Origin: a virus
Length of the DNA stretch: 62,781 nt
Virus record (IMG/VR): IMGVR_UViG_3300020171_000437
Span: 1-62,781 of that record
Strand: one strand, 5' to 3'
Positions 16,134 through 25,493 of the stretch are shown piece after piece; position 1 is the first letter of the stretch; the number at the start of each line of letters is the position of its first letter. Position numbers and translations under genes: made by a program. The notes under the pieces are model-generated. The model ran no database searches and had not been told where the DNA came from. It saw only the letters and a list, made by a program, of their open reading frames with translations.

Positions 16134-16847
16134 ATGAAATCTGAACTGCTAAAGACTTTTGAACTTGCATCCAAGACTACTCACGAACGAACCTTTCATT
16201 TTGATCTTGGGGAGGGGGTAGACCTAGTCTGCCCCCGCCTCAGCTTGAACGGGTGTGCAGCATTTGAACGACGTATGGTGGCAAAGCCAGGATCGAAGGG
16301 CTTCAGTCTGTCAATGCTGAAGAATACGGCGGCGATGAGAATGGCAGAGTGTAGTGGTGCCGTCCTAGAGGAGCTTCGGAAAGAAGGCGCACCAAGTGCA
16401 TTCAAAGACGAAGCCGATGCTCGTATGTGGGCGACTCAATTCCAGGCGAATCTGGTATCGAAGTTTGCACCATATTCTGAAAAGCTACTTGGGGACTTCC
16501 ACAAGGATGACCAGATCTTTGCCGTCACGTTGGCGCTGAAAGAGAAGTATGGCGACAGCGAGACGACAACAAAGGGCAAGGGCGAATCGAGGATAGAGGA
16601 AGAAGTCATCTTCGACGAGAAATTCATTCGTGTAATCTTTGATGCCGCGCCAGACATGCTTGATGCTATGTTCTTGTGGACAATTGGATTGGTGGATATC
16701 CCTGACGGGACAAGCCAAGAAGACATTGCAAAAGGATTGGATGACTTGGCCGCTTCGGTCGGTGGTTCGGGAAACGTAGTAAAACCGAGTCCGACGAAGA
16801 AATCAGTTACAGGAAAGAGGTCAACTACAAAGAATACGTCCCAATAA
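16134..16847 (+). CDS. Tail assembly chaperone G
   Basis: A 237-residue mainly helical protein between tail tube and tape measure, the position of lambda gpG. TAGGAG precedes the ATG. The C-terminus is low-complexity Lys/Ser/Thr-rich. The slippery heptamer GGGAAAC lies in its 3' part, exactly in the frame needed for a -1 shift into the overlapping frame. Chaperones of this kind coat the tape measure before the tube polymerises. Confidence 0.8.
   Translation: MKSELLKTFELASKTTHERTFHFDLGEGVDLVCPRLSLNGCAAFERRMVAKPGSKGFSLSMLKNTAAMRMAECSGAVLEELRKEGAPSAFKDEADARMWATQFQANLVSKFAPYSEKLLGDFHKDDQIFAVTLALKEKYGDSETTTKGKGESRIEEEVIFDEKFIRVIFDAAPDMLDAMFLWTIGLVDIPDGTSQEDIAKGLDDLAASVGGSGNVVKPSPTKKSVTGKRSTTKNTSQ
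16769..16775 (+). promoter_or_regulatory. Programmed -1 frameshift slippery site GGGAAAC
   Basis: In the zero frame of gene G the bases read G-GGA-AAC, the canonical X-XXY-YYZ form and one base different from lambda GGGAAAG. The -1 frame is open from upstream of this site to the stop at 17099-17101. Confidence 0.88.
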
Positions 16848-17101
16848 TACTGCACCACTATCCTCAATATGACCTTGAATCTGTCTTTGACCTTGATGAC
16901 CTTCAGTTCGCTTTTCTGATTAACGGACTGGACGCGATACATAGACTTGAACGTGCAAACACCCTACCGGGGATGGTAGACAACGACGGCATGAAGGCAA
17001 CGGTTGCTGCGGCTCCGAGGCCTAGAGTAGACAGCGAAAGTACGTTTGGCTGGCTACAAGAGCAATGTGAAGCAAAAGGGCTGACGCCCCCGGCGAGGTA
17101 A
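16775..17101 (+). CDS. T extension of the G-T tail chaperone, expressed by -1 frameshift
   Basis: The -1 frame adds 108 residues to the first 214 of G, giving a fusion of about 322 residues. The extension has no own start or ribosome site. It contains YPQYDLESVFDLDDLQFAFL and ESTFGWLQEQCEAKG, the short acidic helical type found in gpT domains that recruit tube subunits. It ends three bases before the tape measure ATG, as expected for lambda-like G-GT pairs. Confidence 0.85.
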   Translation, partial: RSKTESDEEISYRKEVNYKEYVPIILHHYPQYDLESVFDLDDLQFAFLINGLDAIHRLERANTLPGMVDNDGMKATVAAAPRPRVDSESTFGWLQEQCEAKGLTPPAR

Positions 17102-17104
17102 AAC

Positions 17105-20100
17105 ATGGCAGAAGGTACAAGTCTAGGTACTGCGTACATCACGCTGATGCTTGACAAGGCTGGGTTCCAGTCACAAGTGACTGGTCTTGGCCGGACATTG
17201 ACTGGCTCTCTCGGCGGGATTGTCGGCATGACTGCGAAACTAGCTGGTGTTGGCGCTGGCCTCTATGCCGTTAAGAGAGCCATCGGATATGTCAATGATG
17301 CCTTCCTAGAGTTCGACCAACAGATGCACAACGTCTGGACGCTGACAGACCAGACCGGCGATGAAATAGTCAAGCTATCCTCTGATCTCAGAGATCTTGC
17401 ATGGCAATACAATATCACAAGCACACAGGCCGCTAAGGCCATGTACCAGATCTACTCGGCAACCTTCTATGGCGCAGACGCCATGAAGATTCTTGAAGCA
17501 TCTACCCGTGCTGCTGCGGCAGGGCTGACTGACGTATTTACTGCTGCAAACATGGGGACTACTGTTCTAAATGCCTATGGTATGGCAGCAGAAGAGATAA
17601 CTCGTGTAAATGATTTGCTCTTCACTTCAATACGGTTTGGGAAGTGCGTCACCGGAGACACCCGTGTCTTGCTGGCCGATGGTCGCTACAAGCGAATCGA
17701 CGAACTAGAAGGCGGGGCTAAGGTCGTTTCTTACGATGGCAGATCGTTCTTGCCGATGGATGCCACATGGGTAGACCAAGGGACAAAGCCAACCGTCCGG
17801 CTGGAGACACATCTTGGCCGAGAAATCAAGACAACATGGAACCATCCTTATCTCACAGATGACGGATGGAAGAAGGTATCAGAGCTAAAGATTGGTGACC
17901 AGATTGCCATTCCTTCATCTCTTCCATTCTTCGGAGATAGACATGTTCACAAAAGCAGGGCGGCATTCTTGGGCCTATGGCTTGCTGAGGGAACTGGAGG
18001 TGCTTACTCGCCAGAGATAACGACAGACACATATGGGGCGCAAGTAACTGAGTGGGCAGAAGAATTTGGATGTAGTGTGTCGCGCAAGACAACAAGCACA
18101 GCAAGATGCCCCACATATCTTATGACTAGCGGGAGAGGAAATAGCGTTAATCCCGCGATGACTTTTCTCCGCGAGTTGGGGTTAGAGGGATGTCGCGCGG
18201 GAACAAAACACATCCCAGAAGAAGTCTTCTCTTGGGATCGAGAGTCAATTGCAACGATGTTGCATTGGTACTTCAATGGAGATGGATGGCTTGCTGACAG
18301 TAGGAAATATGAAAGTGGGGCTGGCTTCCATCTAGGATTTGCATCTAGTTCGAAGCAATTAGTCAAAGACATCTCGCACTTGCTTCTCCGATTTGGAATC
18401 ATGGGAAGAATCAGACGGAGACAAGAGACAAATTCATGGACTTGGGAGAGCAACCGATACAACGAAGTCAGACGATTTGTAGACATGATCGGGATTGATA
18501 GACCGATGAATGCCTTGGTCCCGACGCATGAGCCGAAGAAAACGCGGAAACGATATGGAGTAATCGATTATGACAAGATCGTCGTCATCGAGGCCCAAGA
18601 AGAGGAGCGCGTTTACGACCTATGTGTCCCCCATCTACACAACTTTGTAGCTGAAGATATCCTTGCTCATAATACAACCTACGGAGAACTCGCAGATCAA
18701 TTCGGTCGTTTGGCAGGAATTGCAGCCCCTGTTGGTGCGAGCATTGACGAGATGGCTGCCGCTATCGCAACACTCACCCGCCAGGGGATCACAACTGACT
18801 GGGCAGTCACTTCGTTGCGACAAACCCTGATGAAGATGCTACAACCCACCAAAGATCTTGAGAAGGCAATCAATGATCTTGGATTTGCATCTGGTGGTAC
18901 GATGGTCCGCACTCTCGGATTTGCCAAGTCACTTGGTGAGATCAAGAAGTGGGCAGACCAGAATGGCGTGGCGCTGGACAGGATGTTTACCAACGTCCGT
19001 GCTGTTACTGCTGTCCTGCCTCTTGCTACCACAGCCGCTAAAGGCTTCGCACTCGACCTTCAAAGGATGGCCGACTCTGCCGGGGCATCTGATGTAGCAT
19101 TTGGCAAACAGACACAATCATGGGCATATCAGATGTCGATTTTGAAATCTCGGCTAAATGACGTTGGCATTTCTCTAGGGAAAGTTGTCACGCCAGCTAT
19201 TTACGGATTCACAAAGGGCGTTTTGGCCTTGCTCAAACCTCTCGGTGGCATGTCCGAGTTGTTGAATACAATGGGAGTTCCGTTTCTTCTTAAATGGGCA
19301 GCGACTCTCGGCACAGTTGTCATAGGGCTAACTGTTCTGACCAAGGCATTTCGTGCTCTTAACGTTGCTATGCTTGCTTCTCAGGCTTTTATGTTCTCCA
19401 CGCTTGGCGTTGGTGGAGGATTGTCTGGGGCGATAATGAAGGGTATGTTCACAGCCGGTGGTGGATCAATGCTGGCTGGTCTCGGGATTGGGGCCGCCGG
19501 TCTTGTAGCAACGTCAATTGGGCTTAAAGGTCTTGTAGAACTTGAATTGGTGGCAGGGCAAATAGTCGGCGGCGAAGAAGTTAAGGGGGCAATGAAGGCG
19601 TCGCTGATGAGCATCTTCGGGAGTGTGGTCGGTGGGGCCATCTTCGGGAAGATGTTCCTTGGAGGACTGGTTGGATCTGGAGTTGGAGCGGCTATCGGTG
19701 CCGGAATAGCTGCGGCGGCGACAGCCTCAATCTTTGTCTACCATATCATCAAGAAGGCAGCCGAAACACACGAAGAACGTGTTTCTGTCGTTAGCGACAC
19801 GATGAGAGCATGGGGCGCATTACCTTACGAACTAGAATCTGGCCCAGAATCAATTACTGAATTGAGAGATACGTTGTCGCGTCTTAACCCAGAGATAGAA
19901 AGAACAACTGCGTTTTTTAATGCAGTTCAAAGTGCAGTTGAAGATTTATACAAGATGCGATTTGATTCTCTCTTCGAGCCTGGGAAATGGGAACTAGAAG
20001 ATAAATACCGCGGAGTCAGAACTCTTGCAGACATAACCGGCATTGCATTCCCTACGGAGGATGTAACCCGCGTCGCGCAAATGTGGAAGAAATCATTGTC

Positions 20101-23100
20101 TGACGCAAATCTAGAGGCATTGGCTGGATTGTCTGATGCCATTCTGTCTAATTTGGAAGATGAAACCAGAGAGATCATTATCGGGATGCAAGATGTCGCA
20201 TTGGAGGAACTCAGCAGAACAGAATGGGGAGATTTCAGTGAGTTTATCGTTAAAACGATGACAGAGTGGGCAGAGAGTGTCGGGGCCGTTCTTGAACAAG
20301 GTGACATTATTGAACATGCAAATATGTTAGCAAATGCTCTTTTCGCACTCAAAAAGGTTCCCGCAGGAGACGTTGAGGCAGCAGAGGAAGCAGCCGCTGG
20401 ATATCTGAAGGTGAAGGAATCATTTGCTGAACTGATGAAGGGGCTCGACGATGAAGAGCGCATTGCAGCGATGTTCCAAGTTATCCCCATCGCGCTAGAA
20501 GCAAGCATGGGCGAATTAGTTGATGTCATGGGCATATCTACAGCCGATCTTATTGCGCGAGTTTTAGCGGAGATCGAAGCTGCAACGCAGCCTCCAATCC
20601 CGTCTACACCTATTCCTGCCGTACAGGAGCAAGTAGACAGAGCGAGAAAAGAATTTGACGAGCTATTTGCATCCCTAGAATCTGGCGACTTCATGCTAGG
20701 GCAGGCGACTACAATGTTCGATGACTTGTCTGCAATGGCAGCAGAATGGACAAAGAATGCAGACATAGCCGAGATCACAGGCAGGGCTTATGCCGAAATG
20801 CTGCAAGTGCTTGCCGACTACATGAATGAAATGATCTCTTCTTCCGTCCTGTCTGCTATTCAAGAACTAATCAAGAGTTACGAAGAGGCAAAGGCCGCGT
20901 ATCTTGATTCCGCAGAAGCGACACTTGAGCGGGCGATGGCAGAAAAAGATTTGACTGGCATCTCAGAGAAACTTGCTGGTTATCAAGAACTTCTAGGGCT
21001 TTCGGCAGAAGACCTTACAGGCGACTGGAAAGAGATGGTTGATTGGCTAGAGTCTGTCGGGATAGCGATCAACAAGATTACTGTCTTGCCCTTTGCAAAA
21101 CAGATAGAGGTATACCAGGCGGCGCTGGCAAGGGCGTTAGAGGCGGGCAACATTGCAGCATCAGTCACAGCCTTGTCTGGTTTGAGCGGGATATACAACA
21201 CGATGGTAGCGAGTGTCGATTTGCTGACAGCTGCTGGCCTGGAAGGATCAGGAGCTCTCAACGTATTGATACTAGGCTTAGAGAAGCTGTATGGATTCAC
21301 AAGGGATGCAGCAGATGGAATAGGGAAACTTAGCGACGAAATCAACAATATGCTAGGGGCAATCTCTGGAGCTATCGGGGAAATGTCATCCGCCGTAGGA
21401 TTAAGATCACCAGAGATTGCCTCATTGCTGAATGTAGTGCCAGCCTTGCTATCGGCAGGAGACGCGCTTTGGAAGGTGTTCGGTCCTGACGGGTTGTATG
21501 AAAAGAGCCTTGAGAAAGCAGCGTCGGCAGGTGCTGCTGCAAGGGCATCAGAAATTACGAACAAAATTCTATCAGCAGGAATGGCTATGTGGTCTAAGAT
21601 GCCCGGTGCTGGCGGGGCAGACCAGATTGCTGCTGCATCTGCCGCAACAGTGGATGTGAAACTTGCTGCTGATGCGGCAGCAGAATCAGCCATTGCTTCA
21701 ACAGTCGCAGCGATTGCTGGCGTAGCTACAGGGCTTGGCGCTGTCTTTGCGATTGTAGGGGCAGTAATACAAGTGTTTGATGTGTTTGCTGCGGCGAGGA
21801 AGAGACGAGAGGAAGAGCTGGCCGCGGCAGCAGAGGAACTGAAACAGAATTTTCTTAATCTCGCAGATGCCGCCATTACAGCAGCCTCTTCTCTGTGGGA
21901 TTTGGCACAACAGGCAGAGAGCCTTCAGGCATTACAGTCCGGGTGGATGGAAGTTCAGGGAGCGATCATCACGGCGCTGCTTGGATTCCTGTGGCCGATT
22001 GCTGGCATATTTGAACTGATAATGGACTCTCTTGAGGATAGCGTTGACGCCATAGAGGAAGAGGCAGAGGCCCGACGAGCAAGCCTGAACGTGCCAACTG
22101 GATACAAGGTGCGTCGTGCTGAGTGGATGGCGGCGATGCCAGGACAGCCAGGAGACCTGATAGATGATTCGACGGTGCGAGACGATATTGAAGAGACGCT
22201 GACATGGTGGCAAGAGATTGTGCGGTCATTTGGAGCAGAGCTAGATAATGCCATTGCCCCAATACGTAACTTCATCGACAGGATGAACGACCTTTGGAAG
22301 AAGTTGGCACCGGCGATCATCAATGCCGTTATCCCAATGCTCAACACGTTTGGCTGGACTCTTGGCGAGATCGCAACGTGGATGGAGACAGTGTTTGCAC
22401 CAGACCTAGAGAAGTTTTCTGCAGGATTCAGACGATTCTGGGAAGAGAAGGTTGATCCATTCTGGAAAGAGGATATGGGGCCGCAGATCGCAGTGTGGCT
22501 TCAGAGAGTCTATGACTGGTTCGCGCCGGTTCTTACATTCATGGAGAACAAGGTGTGGCCATGGCTTGTAAATGATGTGTGGCCAGCGATCAAGCCGTAT
22601 GTGGAAAGCATTCTTGGTATGCTGGAAGACTGGGCGCGATGGATTGACGCGAACTGGGACACCATCAAAGTCAATTTGCTAGAAAATCTGACGACATGGC
22701 TTGGCAATCTTGGCGAGTCAATCAGGCGAGCGGCTGAATATATTCTTGATCTGCTAGGAATAGCATCACCATGGACAGGAACAACGACGCAAGTTCCTGC
22801 ATCTGGCGGAGTGTACCAGACACCATCTGGCCCTGGCCCATCTGAAACGATGTGGGAGCAAGTTCTGACGCCTGGGCCGAATCAAGGGACGTATGTAGTG
22901 CCTGCTCCGACGACTAGCCAATCAGACGCTGCAATCATTGCGGCACATGGTGGATTTGGCGGCGTTATGGGATCAACTGGACAATGGGTTCCTTATTCAA
23001 CATGGAATGGAGTTCCTGTATCTCAACTAGCCAGGGGGGGCAAGCTGCTGACTGATGGCCTTGTGTTTGGGCATCAGAATGAGATTATGGTTCCTGCCAG

Positions 23101-23278
23101 CGTGTCTCCCCTGCCATCTTCTATCGGCCTGAACAATTCTACAGAGATGGTCAATCACGTTATCGTGACGCTTGACGGGCGTGTGTTGACCAAGCAGATC
23201 ACTCGTGAAAAGAGACATAGCGAGAAACTGATGACTGGCTCTCCAAACGGACGGCGCTGGGAGCGGGTGGGCGCATGA
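17105..23278 (+). CDS. Tape measure protein, interrupted by an intein
   Basis: The largest gene: 2057 codons, about 1714 residues after removal of the intein (residues 181-523). The N-terminus is helical with GGIVGMTAKLAGVGAGLYAV; the conserved tape-measure block (SIRFGK joined to TTYGELADQFGRLAGIAAPV and EMAAAIATLTRQG) spans the splice point. Hydrophobic stretches occur around residues 720-880, long helices fill the centre, and there is a Pro/Thr/Gly-rich tail end. It sets tail length, by the usual ~0.15 nm per residue roughly 250 nm, and is probably injected with the DNA. It follows the G/GT chaperones and overlaps the next gene as ATGA. Confidence 0.93.
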   Translation: MAEGTSLGTAYITLMLDKAGFQSQVTGLGRTLTGSLGGIVGMTAKLAGVGAGLYAVKRAIGYVNDAFLEFDQQMHNVWTLTDQTGDEIVKLSSDLRDLAWQYNITSTQAAKAMYQIYSATFYGADAMKILEASTRAAAAGLTDVFTAANMGTTVLNAYGMAAEEITRVNDLLFTSIRFGKCVTGDTRVLLADGRYKRIDELEGGAKVVSYDGRSFLPMDATWVDQGTKPTVRLETHLGREIKTTWNHPYLTDDGWKKVSELKIGDQIAIPSSLPFFGDRHVHKSRAAFLGLWLAEGTGGAYSPEITTDTYGAQVTEWAEEFGCSVSRKTTSTARCPTYLMTSGRGNSVNPAMTFLRELGLEGCRAGTKHIPEEVFSWDRESIATMLHWYFNGDGWLADSRKYESGAGFHLGFASSSKQLVKDISHLLLRFGIMGRIRRRQETNSWTWESNRYNEVRRFVDMIGIDRPMNALVPTHEPKKTRKRYGVIDYDKIVVIEAQEEERVYDLCVPHLHNFVAEDILAHNTTYGELADQFGRLAGIAAPVGASIDEMAAAIATLTRQGITTDWAVTSLRQTLMKMLQPTKDLEKAINDLGFASGGTMVRTLGFAKSLGEIKKWADQNGVALDRMFTNVRAVTAVLPLATTAAKGFALDLQRMADSAGASDVAFGKQTQSWAYQMSILKSRLNDVGISLGKVVTPAIYGFTKGVLALLKPLGGMSELLNTMGVPFLLKWAATLGTVVIGLTVLTKAFRALNVAMLASQAFMFSTLGVGGGLSGAIMKGMFTAGGGSMLAGLGIGAAGLVATSIGLKGLVELELVAGQIVGGEEVKGAMKASLMSIFGSVVGGAIFGKMFLGGLVGSGVGAAIGAGIAAAATASIFVYHIIKKAAETHEERVSVVSDTMRAWGALPYELESGPESITELRDTLSRLNPEIERTTAFFNAVQSAVEDLYKMRFDSLFEPGKWELEDKYRGVRTLADITGIAFPTEDVTRVAQMWKKSLSDANLEALAGLSDAILSNLEDETREIIIGMQDVALEELSRTEWGDFSEFIVKTMTEWAESVGAVLEQGDIIEHANMLANALFALKKVPAGDVEAAEEAAAGYLKVKESFAELMKGLDDEERIAAMFQVIPIALEASMGELVDVMGISTADLIARVLAEIEAATQPPIPSTPIPAVQEQVDRARKEFDELFASLESGDFMLGQATTMFDDLSAMAAEWTKNADIAEITGRAYAEMLQVLADYMNEMISSSVLSAIQELIKSYEEAKAAYLDSAEATLERAMAEKDLTGISEKLAGYQELLGLSAEDLTGDWKEMVDWLESVGIAINKITVLPFAKQIEVYQAALARALEAGNIAASVTALSGLSGIYNTMVASVDLLTAAGLEGSGALNVLILGLEKLYGFTRDAADGIGKLSDEINNMLGAISGAIGEMSSAVGLRSPEIASLLNVVPALLSAGDALWKVFGPDGLYEKSLEKAASAGAAARASEITNKILSAGMAMWSKMPGAGGADQIAAASAATVDVKLAADAAAESAIASTVAAIAGVATGLGAVFAIVGAVIQVFDVFAAARKRREEELAAAAEELKQNFLNLADAAITAASSLWDLAQQAESLQALQSGWMEVQGAIITALLGFLWPIAGIFELIMDSLEDSVDAIEEEAEARRASLNVPTGYKVRRAEWMAAMPGQPGDLIDDSTVRDDIEETLTWWQEIVRSFGAELDNAIAPIRNFIDRMNDLWKKLAPAIINAVIPMLNTFGWTLGEIATWMETVFAPDLEKFSAGFRRFWEEKVDPFWKEDMGPQIAVWLQRVYDWFAPVLTFMENKVWPWLVNDVWPAIKPYVESILGMLEDWARWIDANWDTIKVNLLENLTTWLGNLGESIRRAAEYILDLLGIASPWTGTTTQVPASGGVYQTPSGPGPSETMWEQVLTPGPNQGTYVVPAPTTSQSDAAIIAAHGGFGGVMGSTGQWVPYSTWNGVPVSQLARGGKLLTDGLVFGHQNEIMVPASVSPLPSSIGLNNSTEMVNHVIVTLDGRVLTKQITREKRHSEKLMTGSPNGRRWERVGA
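17645..18673 (+). mobile_element. Intein with LAGLIDADG homing endonuclease
   Basis: A 343-residue in-frame insertion in the tape measure gene. It starts with Cys1 in CVTGDTRVLLADGRYKRIDE (splicing block A) and has TTWNHPYLT (block B, with the structural His). It ends with DLCVPHLHNFVAEDILAHN, the terminal His-Asn of blocks F and G, followed by Thr as +1 extein residue. The centre holds two LAGLIDADG-like helices, FLGLWLAEGTGG and LHWYFNGDGWLA, so it is a homing-competent type if active. Removal restores the motif FGK-TTYGELA. Confidence 0.95.
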
Positions 23279-24816
23279 GAACAATAGTTGGTGCGACAGA
23301 TAAAGCGGCAGCGAGCATCCGCATGACAGTGAAGGACCATGCTGATTCTTGGCGAGACATCAGTGCTCGTGTCCGCAGCATGACTTATTCTGACGACGTA
23401 GAATCAGATTCGTGTGCAATCACCATCCAGTTGAGAAATTCCTGGTGGGCCTATGTCAATGTCACGCCGAACGTAAATCTTGATCCATTAGATCAGGCAT
23501 CTGACTTCAATCTAATCAGTGCCGTCTACTACCCTCTTCTTGCGCGTTACAACGAGATCAAGATCGAGATAACTAAGAATGCTGGCGTGAATTGGTATGA
23601 GATATTCAGGGGATATGTTGGTCCGGGGAGTGTGACGGTTGACACAGACATAGAGGGTGAAGACATGATCTCTGTGAAGCCGGTTGACATCTCATTCCCA
23701 TACAAGGAATTCTATTTCTACGACCCGCTTATCTACACGAATGCTGATGCTGTCTCAATTATGGGGCAGATGTTTGCAGATCATCGGTTCACGCAGACGA
23801 TCGTCGAGACTGACGCGCCAGGATTTCATGTCGAGGAGTACAAGACAGGGCAGATCAATCTTTGGGATTCACAGCAGAGCCTTCTTGAGCCGACCGGATT
23901 TATCTATCGGATCAGATGGGATTCAGGAACATCGTCTTTCAAGCCGACAGTCTACGATCCTGTGAGGACGAATACGACGCCCGATTGGACATGCGATGGA
24001 GACTTCTCGCATAGAAGGCTTGACTTAGACGAGTATGATGTCAGAACAGAGGTTGTGATCTTCTATCGTCTGAGAGACGTTGGGACACTGAAGACATTCC
24101 AGCTCTCAAATGATGCTGCAAGATTGAAGTATGGCATACCGGATGGGAATGGCGGGCGGCTTCACAAGACGATGTGGTACGTCACTAAGGGCATCGGCGC
24201 ACGGCATTCGATGATAGACATGGTTAGCGAGGCACAGACACTTGGCGAGTACATGCTGCACGACCTTGAAGAGCCAGCACCAGACATCGAGATTCAACTT
24301 CCTTACATACATCCAGGCATTGAGACGCACGATCTTATCAGTTTCGTGGGGAGAGATTACACGGTCCTGGTTGGCGTTATGAGCGTTGACTGGAGCATAG
24401 ATGTCAACAACATGATAGGGACTACGACTATCAGAGGAACTGCTGACAGAGTGATCGGACAGTATCGTAGATGGACCGCAAGAGATGCCAGATCTTCTGA
24501 GGTCAGGGACGAACAACTGCTGGCAGATCTCCAGGGCGACGGATTGCGGCCTCCAAGACCGTTGAACTGCACAGGACGTTCCTATATGGGTAAGGACGCT
24601 TCGACGGGCAAAGAGACCACAATCACGCTGTTCCAAGTTTCGGATGTAGAAGTTTGGGATAGAGGTGGCTATATGTGGAAGTGGTGGCTGTCCGGCGAGA
24701 ACAAAGTGACAACTGTTTACACGGCAGACCCGAAGCTGATCTTGCAAGGATTGCCGTCTGGAGAAACTGCGAAAGCTGAATGCTACGTTTACGATTGGAG
24801 CCACACCGGAGGGTGA
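23275..24816 (+). CDS. Distal tail / baseplate hub protein
   Basis: A 513-residue protein directly after the tape measure. N-terminal beta strands (VKDHADSWRDISARVRSM, SCAITIQLRNSWW), a middle region with an aromatic beta pattern (YNEIKIEITKNAGVNWYEIFRGYV) and a C-terminal part with PYIHPGIETHDLISFVGRDY fit hub or distal tail proteins that attach fibres. No peptidase or lysozyme motif was found in it. Confidence 0.65.
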   Translation: MRTIVGATDKAAASIRMTVKDHADSWRDISARVRSMTYSDDVESDSCAITIQLRNSWWAYVNVTPNVNLDPLDQASDFNLISAVYYPLLARYNEIKIEITKNAGVNWYEIFRGYVGPGSVTVDTDIEGEDMISVKPVDISFPYKEFYFYDPLIYTNADAVSIMGQMFADHRFTQTIVETDAPGFHVEEYKTGQINLWDSQQSLLEPTGFIYRIRWDSGTSSFKPTVYDPVRTNTTPDWTCDGDFSHRRLDLDEYDVRTEVVIFYRLRDVGTLKTFQLSNDAARLKYGIPDGNGGRLHKTMWYVTKGIGARHSMIDMVSEAQTLGEYMLHDLEEPAPDIEIQLPYIHPGIETHDLISFVGRDYTVLVGVMSVDWSIDVNNMIGTTTIRGTADRVIGQYRRWTARDARSSEVRDEQLLADLQGDGLRPPRPLNCTGRSYMGKDASTGKETTITLFQVSDVEVWDRGGYMWKWWLSGENKVTTVYTADPKLILQGLPSGETAKAECYVYDWSHTGG

Positions 24817-24817
24817 T

Positions 24818-25213
24818 ATGGACAAGACTGTTGAAACGATTCTAACACACGCATCATTGGCACAAGGAGTGGCGACGGCGCTTACGGACTGTGACGAGCA
24901 CACCGATCTTTCGAGAATGATTGCCTTCACTCTTCGGGTTCAGATGACGTTTGCAGCGGCTGTAAGTGCAGACCCAACTGTGGCAATCTGGGCATCTGAT
25001 GCGGCGGTTAATGCAAGTTACGACACCACTGCCTGGAAGACATGGACGTTCCCAAGATCTGTTGGCAATACCGTTACATTGCACTGGCCTGCCTCTGATG
25101 AGATCAAGCCTTTACCCAAGTACATCAAGGTGATTGTGACGAACAACTCTGGCGCTGGCGCGAATACTGGCATCACAAACATCACTGTAAAGAAAGTGCC
25201 TCTAGCCATTTAG
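24818..25213 (+). CDS. Tail protein, beta domain duplicated in the receptor-binding gene
   Basis: A 131-residue protein whose whole length resembles the last ~130 residues of the gene at 25486: both have ALTDCDEH-DLSR, AVSADPT, AWKTWTFPRS-GNT-LHWP, DEI-PLPKYIK and NNSGAGANT-IT-IT-KKV. The same beta-sandwich is thus used once alone and once as a C-terminal module. ATG follows GGAGGGTGAT. Probably a baseplate or fibre tip component. Confidence 0.7.
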   Translation: MDKTVETILTHASLAQGVATALTDCDEHTDLSRMIAFTLRVQMTFAAAVSADPTVAIWASDAAVNASYDTTAWKTWTFPRSVGNTVTLHWPASDEIKPLPKYIKVIVTNNSGAGANTGITNITVKKVPLAI

Positions 25214-25220
25214 GAGAACT

Positions 25221-25493
25221 ATGCGATGGGAAATTGAACCTTCAGGATGCTGCGAACGCAAAGGAATGCGTCAAGTTAGGTTGTGTTTTTATTTAGAGCC
25301 AGGCGATGAGCGATACCACGAACATCATGTAAAGGTTCAAGAGAAGTGGCAGACGAATCCATTTCATAACCACTTTATCATGGTGCCTCTAGGAACGACA
25401 GATGACCAGATTGAGGATGAGGCGAAGAAGCTACTCGATCACTTCTACGGGAAATGGAGTAAGAGAGAGAGGCTCGGTGTGACTGATGGCTAG
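25221..25493 (+). CDS. Small tail-region protein
   Basis: A 90-residue polar protein with several His and Cys (GCCERKG, RYHEHHVKVQEKW, NPFHNHFIMVPLG). It lies between the free beta-domain gene and the large receptor-binding gene, with TAGGAG before the start. No family recognised; a role in tail tip assembly is inferred. Confidence 0.55.
   Translation: MRWEIEPSGCCERKGMRQVRLCFYLEPGDERYHEHHVKVQEKWQTNPFHNHFIMVPLGTTDDQIEDEAKKLLDHFYGKWSKRERLGVTDG

Noticed and set aside
19927-20778. 283-codon antisense frame within the tape measure gene
   Set aside because: Same reason: a Ser-rich mirror of tape measure codons with no start signals.
20983-21876. 297-codon antisense frame within the tape measure gene
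   Set aside because: Ala/Ser/Pro-rich mirror of a helical coding region with no ribosome site; typical antisense artefact.
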